From Acidobacteriota bacterium (GTDB taxonomy: Bacteria; Actinomycetota; Thermoleophilia; Gaiellales; Gaiellaceae): a stretch of DNA of 46,822 bases. The DNA lies in the NCBI GenBank assembly GCA_028876365.1, contig JAGWRZ010000026.1, positions 1 to 46,822 on the forward strand, written 5' to 3'. Made by a program: the position numbers and the translations under genes. Shown here one piece after another: positions 18,053-24,914 of the stretch (position 1 is the first letter of the stretch; every line of letters begins with the position of its first letter). The notes beneath the pieces were generated by a model. The model ran no database searches. It was not told the DNA's origin and worked only from the letters and a program-made list of their open reading frames with translations.

Positions 18053-18075
18053 TATCGTTAACCCGGTTAACGATA
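18053..18075. promoter_or_regulatory. Perfect MarR-type palindromic operator
   Basis: Arms TATCGTTAACC (18053-18063) and GGTTAACGATA (18065-18075) are exact reverse complements around one central C. The right arm includes the A of the marR ATG, so bound MarR would cover the start of its own gene and shut off the marR-MFS pair. The TTAACC/GGTTAA core is like known MarR-family sites. Confidence 0.85.
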
Positions 18076-18521
18076 TGCCGAAGACCGCAGTCGACACCGT
18101 GGCCCTCGCCGACGCCCTCCGGCCGGCACTGCTGCGCGTCGGCCGGGAGCTGCGCCACGAAGCCCGGGCGCTCGGGGCCTCTCCCGAGCAGGTCGCGCTG
18201 CTCGTGGGCATCAAGTACGCGCCCGGAATCGGCATCGGCGAGCTGGCGCGACGCGAACGGGTGAGCGCGCCGGCGATGACGAAGCACGTCGACCGTCTCG
18301 AGCGGGACGGCCTCGTCGAGCGGACGCAGAGCGAGGACGACCGCCGCCGGGTCGGCATCACCCTGACCGACGAGGGCCAGCGGCTCCTCCGCAGCGTCCG
18401 CTCCCGCCGCACGGCCTGGCTCGCCCAGCGGCTCGGCGAGCTGAACCGGTCCGAGCTCGCGGCGCTCGAGGCCGCGGTCGACCCGCTCTCACGGCTCCTG
18501 CACGAGGGCGAAGGACGATGA
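18075..18521 (+). CDS. MarR-family regulator of the adjacent MFS exporter
   Basis: A 148-residue MarR protein: dimerisation helices at both ends, helix-turn-helix around IGELARRERVSAPAMTKHVD (about 55-74), LERDGLV, and the wing ERTQSEDDRRRVGITLTDEG. The ATG touches the perfect palindrome at 18053-18075, predicting autorepression. Its stop overlaps the MFS start (ATGA), so regulator and transporter form a ligand-controlled efflux pair. The inducing compound is unknown. Confidence 0.93.
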   Translation: MPKTAVDTVALADALRPALLRVGRELRHEARALGASPEQVALLVGIKYAPGIGIGELARRERVSAPAMTKHVDRLERDGLVERTQSEDDRRRVGITLTDEGQRLLRSVRSRRTAWLAQRLGELNRSELAALEAAVDPLSRLLHEGEGR

Positions 18522-19759
18522 AGAGCACGTTCTCGAGCCTCCGCTACCGCAACTACCGGCTCTTCTTCGCGGGACAGCTCGTGTCGCAGACCGGCTCGTG
18601 GATGCAGCGGATCGCGCTCGGCTGGTTCATCCTCCAGCTCACGCACGACGACGCGTTCGCCGTCGGCTTGATGGCGTTCGCGCAGTTCCTCCCGTTCACG
18701 ATCTTCGGCCTCTTCGCCGGCGTTCTCACGGACCGGATGGACGCGCGCCGGCTCGTGATCGCGACGCAGCTCGCGCAGACCGCGAGCGCCGCCGTCCTCA
18801 CGTGGATCGCCCTCGGCGGGCTCGCGCGCCCGTGGATGCTCTACGTGATCGCCTTCGTGAACGGCACCGTCCTCGTCCTCGACGTGCCCTCGCGCCAGCA
18901 GCTGACGTATCGCATGGTCGGCCGCGAGGTGCTCCCGAATGCGATCGCGCTCAACTCGAGCCTGTTCAACGCGTCCCGGATCTTCGGCCCGTCCGCCGCC
19001 GGTCTCCTCCTCGGCTTCGCCGGCGTCGGCGTCTGCTTCCTCGTCAACGCGATCAGCTTTCTCGCGGTGCTGCTCGGCCTCCTCGCCATGCGCACCCGGG
19101 ACTTCTTCCCGCTCGAGGAGTTCGAACGGCCTCGCATCCTCGCCGGCACGCGCGAAGGCCTCGCCTACGTGCGGCGCCAGCCGCGCATGCTCGCCGTGCT
19201 CGGGCTGACCGTCGTGCTCAGCACGTTCTGCTTCAACTTCAACGTCACGCTGCCGGTGCTCGCGAAGATCACGCTCCACGGGCACGGCGCGGTGTACGGG
19301 TTCCTGTCCGCGGTCTTCGGCGCGGGCGCGCTCGCCGGGGCGCTCGTCGCGGCCTCGCGAGCGCGCGCATCCGTGCGCGTGATGCTCATCGGCGCCCTCG
19401 TCTTCACCGGTGCGGAGCTGTTGCTCGCGCCGGTGCGAAACGCGATCGCGGCGGGCCTCCTCCTCTTCCTCGTCGGCGCCGGGTTCACCGCCTGGTCGGC
19501 GAACTCGAACGCCTCGATGCAGCTCGCTGCGCCCGACGCGCTCCGCGGCCGGATCATCGGCATCTACTTCTACGCGTTCAACGGGACCGGGCCGGTCGCC
19601 GGCATCCTCACCGGCTGGCTGTGCGCCCGCGGCGGGACAGAGCTCGCGTTCGCGGTCGCAGGCATCGTCGGGATCGCGGGAGCGCTCGCCGCCGGGGCCG
19701 CGCTCCGACGCCGTCCGCCGATTCAGATCCCGCGCCGGGCCGAGCACGCGCGCGCGTAG
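18518..19759 (+). CDS. MFS transporter, EntS/MFS_3 type
   Basis: A 413-residue, roughly 12-helix transporter. Near the N-terminus are FRNYRLFF-like residues (YRNYRLFFAGQLVSQTGSWM) and the family loop ADRMDARR-like GVLTDRMDARRLVI; the middle has PSRQQLTYRMVGREVLPNA and LNSSLFNASRIFGP, which are characteristic of the enterobactin-exporter-like/MFS_3 group. It probably exports a small molecule or drug. Co-operonic with marR (4-base overlap). A hairpin plus T-run (19761-19789) follows the stop. Confidence 0.93.
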   Translation: MKSTFSSLRYRNYRLFFAGQLVSQTGSWMQRIALGWFILQLTHDDAFAVGLMAFAQFLPFTIFGLFAGVLTDRMDARRLVIATQLAQTASAAVLTWIALGGLARPWMLYVIAFVNGTVLVLDVPSRQQLTYRMVGREVLPNAIALNSSLFNASRIFGPSAAGLLLGFAGVGVCFLVNAISFLAVLLGLLAMRTRDFFPLEEFERPRILAGTREGLAYVRRQPRMLAVLGLTVVLSTFCFNFNVTLPVLAKITLHGHGAVYGFLSAVFGAGALAGALVAASRARASVRVMLIGALVFTGAELLLAPVRNAIAAGLLLFLVGAGFTAWSANSNASMQLAAPDALRGRIIGIYFYAFNGTGPVAGILTGWLCARGGTELAFAVAGIVGIAGALAAGAALRRRPPIQIPRRAEHARA

Positions 19760-19760
19760 A

Positions 19761-19789
19761 GCCTCGCCGCCGACGAGGCGCAAGTTTTT
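19761..19789 (+). terminator. Intrinsic terminator after the MFS gene
   Basis: GCCTCG (19761-19766), a 7-base loop and CGAGGC (19774-19779) are followed 5 bases later by TTTTT (19785-19789). It starts one base after the MFS stop codon, a good position for rho-independent termination of the marR-MFS transcript. Confidence 0.7.
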
Positions 19790-19860
19790 CGCCGGCGAAG
19801 CATCTGATCAGCGAGGCCGGGCGGTGGGCCGCAGCCCGTCCGGCCTCATATCCTCCGTTC

Positions 19861-20715
19861 GTGCCCGCGATTCACATCGAAGGGCAGCGCATGCACTACC
19901 TCGACGAGGGCGCGGGCGCGCCCGTCCTCCTCGTGCACGGCGAGCCGACCTTGTCGTACCTCTGGCGCAGGCTCATCCCGCCGCTCGTCGCGCACGGCTA
20001 CCGGGCGGTCGCGCCCGACCTGATCGGCTTCGGCCGCTCCGACAAGCCGGCAGAGGTCGAGTGGTACTCGTACGACCGCCACGTCGCCTCGATCGCCGGC
20101 CTCGCCGATGCGCTCGACCTGCGCGGCATCACGCTCGTCGTCCACGACTGGGGCGGCCCGATCGGCCTTCGGTACGCGGTCGAGCACGAGGAGCGCGTCG
20201 AGCGCCTCGTCGTCCTCGACACCGGAATCGGCGGCGGCCGGCCGCCGAGCGAGCTCTGGCTCCGCTTTCGCGAGGTCGTCCGCGCCCTCGGCGCCGACGT
20301 CGACCCGGTGCGCCTCGTCGAGTCCGGGACGGTCGGCGGGTTGAGCGACGAGGCGCGCGCCGCGTACGCGGAGCCGTTCCCGACCCCGGAGTCGAAGGCG
20401 GGCCTCCGTGCCTTTCCCGAGCTCGTGCCCGCCGAGGCCGGCCATCCGAACGCGGAGCCGATGAACCGCGTGCGCGACGCTCTTCGCTCGTGGACGAAGC
20501 CGGCGCTCGTCGTCTGGGGTGCGCAGGACGCCGTCCTCCCGTCCGCGCTCGCGCACGCGTTCGCCGACCTCGTCCCCGGCGCAGGCGACCCGGTCGTCCT
20601 CGAGGGCGCAGGGCACTTCCTGCAGGAGGACCGGCCCGACGAGCTGGCGGAGGCGATCCTCCGCTTTCTGCCGCGCGGTCTACAGTTGACGGAAGGCGAT
20701 GGACGTCTCCCGTGA
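19861..20715 (+). CDS. Haloalkane dehalogenase-like alpha/beta hydrolase
   Basis: A 284-residue enzyme. HGEPTLSYLW (26-35) and HDWGG (95-99) are hallmark motifs of haloalkane dehalogenases: Asp 96 is the nucleophile, Trp 97 a halide-stabilising residue, Glu 28 lies in the oxyanion region, and Asp 223 (GAQD) and His 252 (GAGHF) complete the triad. The Glu in HGEPT is like subfamily HLD-I (DhlA/DmlA-type). It would cleave carbon-halogen bonds to alcohols, but the second halide-binding residue (perhaps Trp 133) is not certain and epoxide or ester hydrolysis cannot be excluded. GTG 19861. The 3' end overlaps the kinase gene by 17 bases. Confidence 0.85.
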   Translation: MPAIHIEGQRMHYLDEGAGAPVLLVHGEPTLSYLWRRLIPPLVAHGYRAVAPDLIGFGRSDKPAEVEWYSYDRHVASIAGLADALDLRGITLVVHDWGGPIGLRYAVEHEERVERLVVLDTGIGGGRPPSELWLRFREVVRALGADVDPVRLVESGTVGGLSDEARAAYAEPFPTPESKAGLRAFPELVPAEAGHPNAEPMNRVRDALRSWTKPALVVWGAQDAVLPSALAHAFADLVPGAGDPVVLEGAGHFLQEDRPDELAEAILRFLPRGLQLTEGDGRLP

Positions 20716-22399
20716 CTTCCGGCTCGGCGCCGGCATCCTCGCGGCCGAGCTCGCGCTGAGCGGCGCCTACTTCCTCGTCTCGAGCACGAACGCCCAGGAC
20801 GCGATCTACGAGCTCTTCGGCGGCGGCTGCGTTCTCGCCGTCGCCTGGTCGATCCGGCACGTCGGCCCTCGCTCGCGCCTTCCGTGGATCGTGTTCGGGA
20901 TCGGGAACGTGCTGTTCGTCGCCGGCGACATCGCGTTCGACATCTCCCCGAACGCGACGCCGCCCGCGACCGCCGACTATCTCTATCTGATCGCCTACCC
21001 GCTCTTCGCCGCGCTGCCGGTGATGCTCGTCGTCTCGTCCGGGAGCCATCGCCGGATCGGCGCGCTCACCGATGCGGCGATCGTCACGCTCGCGTTCGCG
21101 GTCTTCGAGTGGATCTTCGTCATCGAGCCCGCCCTCCACCAGCACTGGCCGCTCGGGGAGCGTGTCGTTCTCGGCGCCCTGTACCCCGCGATGGACATCG
21201 TTCTCCTCGGCGCGTTCGCCGGCTTCTTCGTCTCGCCCGCGTGGCGCTGTCCCTCCTTCGGCTTCCTCGTCGCCGGGGCCGCGAGCCAGCTCGTGGGCGA
21301 CATCGCGAACACGATCGACGGATCGGCGTACTCCGGCGCTTCGTGGATCAACTGGCCGTGGATGGCGTCCTACATCTTCTGGACGGCCGCCGTCCTCCAC
21401 CCGTCGATGCGACGGTTGGCCGGGCCCGCGCGTGAACCGGATACCCCCATCGGCCGCTGGCGCCTCGCCGCGCTCTTCGGCGCTCTCCTGACCGTCCCGG
21501 TCGCCCGCCTCGTCGCGGACGCCGACCACAGGATGATCGGCGTCTGGGTCGTCGGCACCCTGCAGGCGGCGATCGCGGTGCTCGTCGTCGCGCGGATGGG
21601 AATGATCCTGCGCTCGGTCGACCGCATCCGCGGCCGCCTCGCCGAGCAGAACGAGGAGCTCGTGCAGGCCGACCGTCTCAAGGACGAGTTCATCGCGCTC
21701 GTGTCTCACGACCTGCGCACGCCGCTGACGTCGATCATCGGCTACGTCGAGCTCGCGCTCGACGAGGACGGCTCCGAGCCGCTCGACGCCGAGCGGCGAC
21801 GTTACATCGAGGTCGTGGCGCGCAGCTCCGACCGGCTCCTCCGGCTCGTCGACGACCTGCTGCTCGCCGCACGGCTCCAGTCCGGCCGATTCGTGCTCAA
21901 CGTCGACGAGACCGACCTCGAGTCGATCGCCGCGGACGCTCTCGACGAGATGCATGCGCGCGCCCAGCGAAAGGGCGTCTCGCTCTTCCTCGCCTGCGAC
22001 GGCCCGGTCCGCGTCGAGGCCGACCGGCGGCGCATCCTGCAGCTGCTCGACAACCTCGTCGGCAACGCGGTCAAGTTCACGCCGGAGGGCGGCCGCATCG
22101 AGCTGCGCGTCGAGCGGACGCTCGCGGGCGCGGCCATCGAGGTGTGCGATACCGGCATCGGCCTCACCGAGGGCGACGAGGAGCGCATCTTCGACCGCTT
22201 CTACCGCTCGCCGAGCGCGGTGGCCGAGCACGTGCCCGGGACCGGCCTCGGCCTTTTCATCGCCCGGGCGATCGCCGAGCACCACGGTGGGAGTCTCAGC
22301 GCGCGTGGGCGCGAGGAAGGCGGCAGCATCTTCAGGCTGGAGCTGCCGACGGCGGCCCCGCACACGGCCGACGACCCGGAGACGGAGCTCGTGGCATGA
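20699..22399 (+). CDS. Membrane sensor histidine kinase
   Basis: A 566-residue kinase. About nine membrane helices fill residues 10-300 (a large multi-pass sensor without an obvious ligand pocket), followed by a short linker coiled coil (308-330). The DHp H-box is FIALVSHDLRTPLTSIIGY with phospho-acceptor His 337. The HATPase domain has the N-box DNLVGNAVKFTPEGG (about 450-465), DTGIGL (G1) and GTGLGLF (G2). The ATG follows GGAAGG and overlaps the dehalogenase gene. Its stop overlaps the start of a lone receiver, the likely phosphoryl acceptor. Confidence 0.94.
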   Translation: MDVSRDFRLGAGILAAELALSGAYFLVSSTNAQDAIYELFGGGCVLAVAWSIRHVGPRSRLPWIVFGIGNVLFVAGDIAFDISPNATPPATADYLYLIAYPLFAALPVMLVVSSGSHRRIGALTDAAIVTLAFAVFEWIFVIEPALHQHWPLGERVVLGALYPAMDIVLLGAFAGFFVSPAWRCPSFGFLVAGAASQLVGDIANTIDGSAYSGASWINWPWMASYIFWTAAVLHPSMRRLAGPAREPDTPIGRWRLAALFGALLTVPVARLVADADHRMIGVWVVGTLQAAIAVLVVARMGMILRSVDRIRGRLAEQNEELVQADRLKDEFIALVSHDLRTPLTSIIGYVELALDEDGSEPLDAERRRYIEVVARSSDRLLRLVDDLLLAARLQSGRFVLNVDETDLESIAADALDEMHARAQRKGVSLFLACDGPVRVEADRRRILQLLDNLVGNAVKFTPEGGRIELRVERTLAGAAIEVCDTGIGLTEGDEERIFDRFYRSPSAVAEHVPGTGLGLFIARAIAEHHGGSLSARGREEGGSIFRLELPTAAPHTADDPETELVA

Positions 22400-22758
22400 C
22401 GGCCACCGTGCTCGTCGCCGAGGACGACGAGGACATCCTCCTCCTCGTCACGACTCGCCTCCAGCGCGACGGCTACGACGTCGTCACCGCCCGCAGCGGC
22501 GCCGAGGCGCTCGAGCTCGTGCGCGAGCGCCGACCGGCGCTCGCCGTGCTCGACATCGGCATGCCGCCGCCGGACGGCCTCGAGGTCGTGCGGCAGATCC
22601 GCGGCGATGCCGAGCTGCGCGCGATGCGGCTTCTCCTGCTCACCGCGAAGGCGCAGGAGTCGGACGTGCGGCGCGGCCTCGAGGCCGGCGCCGACGCCTA
22701 TCTCAGCAAGCCGTTCTCGCCGGCGGACCTCTCCGCGCGCGTGCGGGCGTTGCTCTAG
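22396..22758 (+). CDS. Single-domain response regulator (receiver only)
   Basis: A 120-residue CheY-like receiver with all key residues: acidic pair Asp 10/Asp 11, phospho-acceptor Asp 53 (LAVLDIGMP), Thr 83 and Lys 105 (YLSKPF). No output domain, so it acts through protein contact or as a phosphate relay. The ATG overlaps the kinase stop (ATGA), so the two are co-translated as a cognate pair. It is convergent with the OmpR-type regulator with 4 bases overlapping. Confidence 0.93.
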   Translation: MTATVLVAEDDEDILLLVTTRLQRDGYDVVTARSGAEALELVRERRPALAVLDIGMPPPDGLEVVRQIRGDAELRAMRLLLLTAKAQESDVRRGLEAGADAYLSKPFSPADLSARVRALL

Positions 22759-23465
22759 GCCGTCGGCTTCGGCGGCGGCGCGGTGTAGCGATAGCCGAAG
22801 CCGCGCACGGTCTCGATCGGCACCGCGTCGGGGGCATCCGGTTCGAGCTTGCGCCGCAGGTAGCCGATGTAGAGCTTGACCTGGTCTCCGCCGACGCCGT
22901 AGGTGTCGCCCCAGACGAGCTCGAGCAGCTGCTCGCGGCTCAGCACCTGGCGCGGATTGCGGACGAACGTCGAGAGGAGCCGGAACTCGAGCGGCGTCAG
23001 CTGCACGTCGCGGCTTCCGACGGTGACGCGGTGCTGGCCCCAGTCGATCGTCAGGTACCCGTCGCCGTACGAGTCCGCCTCGCGCGAGCGGTCGCCGCGC
23101 GAGGCCCGTCGGAGGAGCGCCTGCACGCGGGCGATCAGCTCCTGCTTGCCGAACGGCTTGACGACGTAGTCGTCGGCCCCCGCGTGCAGGCCGCGGACGC
23201 GCTCCAGCTCGTCTGCGCGCGCGGTGAGCATGAGGACGGGCACGTCGGACATGTCGCGGATGCGGTCGAGCATCTGCCAGCCGTCGAGCTCGGGCATGGA
23301 GACGTCGAGGATGACGAGGTCGGGGCGCTGCGCGTGGAACTCGCGGAGGCCGTCGCGCCCGTCGGGGGCCTCGAACACGACCGCTCCGGCGCGCTCGAGG
23401 AGCGTCCGGACGAGCGAGCGGATGTCGTCGTCGTCGTCGACGACCAGGACCCGGGCGGCGGTCAT
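22755..23465 (-). CDS. OmpR/PhoB-family DNA-binding response regulator
   Basis: A 236-residue regulator. The receiver (1-120) carries acidic residues at 10-13, phospho-acceptor Asp 54 (LVILDVSMP), Thr in MLTA and Lys in VVKPFG. The C-terminal winged helix (about 135-232) has LTPLEFRLLSTFVRNPRQVL, then REQLLELVWG and YIGYLRRKLE, with TVRGFGYRY at the end. It lies tail-to-tail with the kinase/receiver pair and may be the transcriptional output of that kinase, although no dedicated kinase gene is beside it. Confidence 0.95.
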   Translation of the reverse strand: MTAARVLVVDDDDDIRSLVRTLLERAGAVVFEAPDGRDGLREFHAQRPDLVILDVSMPELDGWQMLDRIRDMSDVPVLMLTARADELERVRGLHAGADDYVVKPFGKQELIARVQALLRRASRGDRSREADSYGDGYLTIDWGQHRVTVGSRDVQLTPLEFRLLSTFVRNPRQVLSREQLLELVWGDTYGVGGDQVKLYIGYLRRKLEPDAPDAVPIETVRGFGYRYTAPPPKPTA

Positions 23466-23524
23466 ACCGATTTCATACCACGCTCAGCCGCCGTTCCCTC
23501 GGGCCTGGACGATGTTTCCGGCCT

Positions 23525-23884
23525 GTGGCGACCATCCTGATCGTCGATCCTGATCCGGCCAACCGGTCGCTGCTCGAGCTTCTCGTCTTGCGGCTCGGTC
23601 ATCGACCGATCGGCCAGCGCGAGCTGACCGAGGGCGAGGAGCCCGACCTGATGCTGCTCGAGCCGGCCTCCGAACCGGGTCTGCGGCTTGCCCACCGGTT
23701 GCGGCAACGGCTCCTGCGGCTGCCGATCCTCTGCGTCAGTATCGAGCCGCCTGGCGAGGACACGTCCAGCCTGGACGCGGTCGACTACGTGATGAAGCCG
23801 TTTCGCCGGTCGACCCTCGAGCATGCGCTCGAGCGGGCTCTGATCCAGTCGCGAGACGGCGAAGAGGTTCGGCAAACGGCATAG
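23525..23884 (+). CDS. Degenerate receiver-like protein with Glu at the phospho-acceptor position
   Basis: A 119-residue protein with a receiver fold pattern: ILIVDPDPANRSLLELL at the start (acidic Asp 8/Asp 10), Ser 72 in place of the conserved Thr, and Lys 91 in DYVMKPF. At the acceptor position the sequence is DLMLLEPAS, so Glu 46 replaces the Asp. It cannot be phosphorylated in the usual way and may be locked in an active-like state. GTG 23525 is divergent from the OmpR-type gene by 59 bases. Stand-alone pseudo-receivers act by protein binding; its partner is unknown. Confidence 0.8.
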   Translation: MATILIVDPDPANRSLLELLVLRLGHRPIGQRELTEGEEPDLMLLEPASEPGLRLAHRLRQRLLRLPILCVSIEPPGEDTSSLDAVDYVMKPFRRSTLEHALERALIQSRDGEEVRQTA

Positions 23885-23912
23885 GCCGGGTGCGTTCCCC
23901 CGCGCGCCCGGC
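23885..23912. terminator. Bidirectional hairpin between convergent genes
   Basis: GCCGGGTGCG (23885-23894) pairs with CGCGCCCGGC (23903-23912) with one G-T pair and an 8-base loop. It occupies most of the 37-base gap between the pseudo-receiver and the korB stop. No T-run on either strand, so factor-dependent or stem-only termination is likely. Confidence 0.5.
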
Positions 23913-23921
23913 TTAGGCCCA

Positions 23922-24914
23922 CTAGCCGATATCCCAGGTCTCGCCGCTGTGGAGCAGCGCGGCGAGGTCTCCTTCGCCGCGTTTCGCCGTCGCGGTCGCG
24001 AGCTGCTCGGCCATCAGATCGTCGTAGACGGGCCGCTCGACGTCGCGGAAGACGCCGACGGGGGTGCCGCCGAGCGAGTCCTGCGTCACGCGCGAGAGCG
24101 CAAAGGCGAGCGCCGCGCTCTCGTGGCGGGCGTCGTGGACGAGAACGCCGTCCTCGGCCGCGTCGCACACCTCGATCGACCCGTCCGAGCGCTGGCGCAG
24201 CGCCTTCTCGCCGCCCGCTCCCCAGGTGATCGGCTCACCGTCGCGGAGCGGGATGCGATTGGCTCCGTCCTTGTCGTCGCGGACGAACGCGAAGGCGTCG
24301 TCGTTGAAGATCGGGCAGTTCTGGAAGATCTCGACGAAGGCGCTGCCGCGATGCTCGGCCGCAGCGCGGAGCACCGCCGTCATTCCGGCCTTGTCGGTGT
24401 CGATCGCACGCGCGACGAAGGTCGCCTCGGCGCCGATCGCGAGCGAGAGCGGGTTGAAGGGCCAGTCGAGCGATCCCATCGGCGTCGACTTCGTCACCTT
24501 GCCGAGCTCGCTCGTCGGCGAGTACTGCCCCTTCGTCAAGCCGTAGATGCGGTTGTTGAAGAGGAGGATCTTCACGTTGACGTTGCGTCTCAGCGCATGG
24601 ATGAGATGGTTGCCGCCGATCGAGAGCGCGTCGCCGTCGCCGGTGACGACCCAGACGGAGAGGTCGGGCCGCGTCGTGGCGAGCCCGGTCGCGATCGCCG
24701 GCGCGCGCCCGTGGATCGAGTGCATCCCGTACGTGTTCATGTAGTAGGGGAAGCGCGCGGCGCAGCCGATGCCCGAGACGAAGACGGTGTTCTCGCGCTC
24801 GATGCCGAGCTCCGGCATGAACGACTGCATCGCGGCGAGGATCGCGTAGTCGCCGCAGCCGGGGCACCAGCGAACCTCTTGATCGGTCCTGAAGTCCTTT
24901 GCGGTGAGCGTCAT
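23922..24914 (-). CDS. korB: 2-Oxoacid:ferredoxin oxidoreductase, beta subunit
   Basis: A 330-residue subunit that binds thiamine diphosphate and one [4Fe-4S] cluster. The cluster cysteines are Cys 17 and Cys 20 (CPGC), Cys 51 (GIGC) and Cys 200 (NCPIF). The TPP/Mg motif is GDGDALSIGGNH (about 92-103) with NNRIYGLTKGQ later. With the alpha subunit it decarboxylates 2-oxoglutarate (or another 2-oxoacid) to the acyl-CoA and reduced ferredoxin. ATG 24914 overlaps the korA stop (ATGA). The two-subunit form is that of KorAB of Actinobacteria and Thauera-type enzymes; exact substrate is inferred. Confidence 0.94.
   Translation of the reverse strand: MTLTAKDFRTDQEVRWCPGCGDYAILAAMQSFMPELGIERENTVFVSGIGCAARFPYYMNTYGMHSIHGRAPAIATGLATTRPDLSVWVVTGDGDALSIGGNHLIHALRRNVNVKILLFNNRIYGLTKGQYSPTSELGKVTKSTPMGSLDWPFNPLSLAIGAEATFVARAIDTDKAGMTAVLRAAAEHRGSAFVEIFQNCPIFNDDAFAFVRDDKDGANRIPLRDGEPITWGAGGEKALRQRSDGSIEVCDAAEDGVLVHDARHESAALAFALSRVTQDSLGGTPVGVFRDVERPVYDDLMAEQLATATAKRGEGDLAALLHSGETWDIG

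Noticed and set aside
17879-19783. 634-codon minus-strand ORF opposite marR and the MFS gene
   Set aside because: Antisense shadow; marR and MFS have clear domains, an operator and a terminator.
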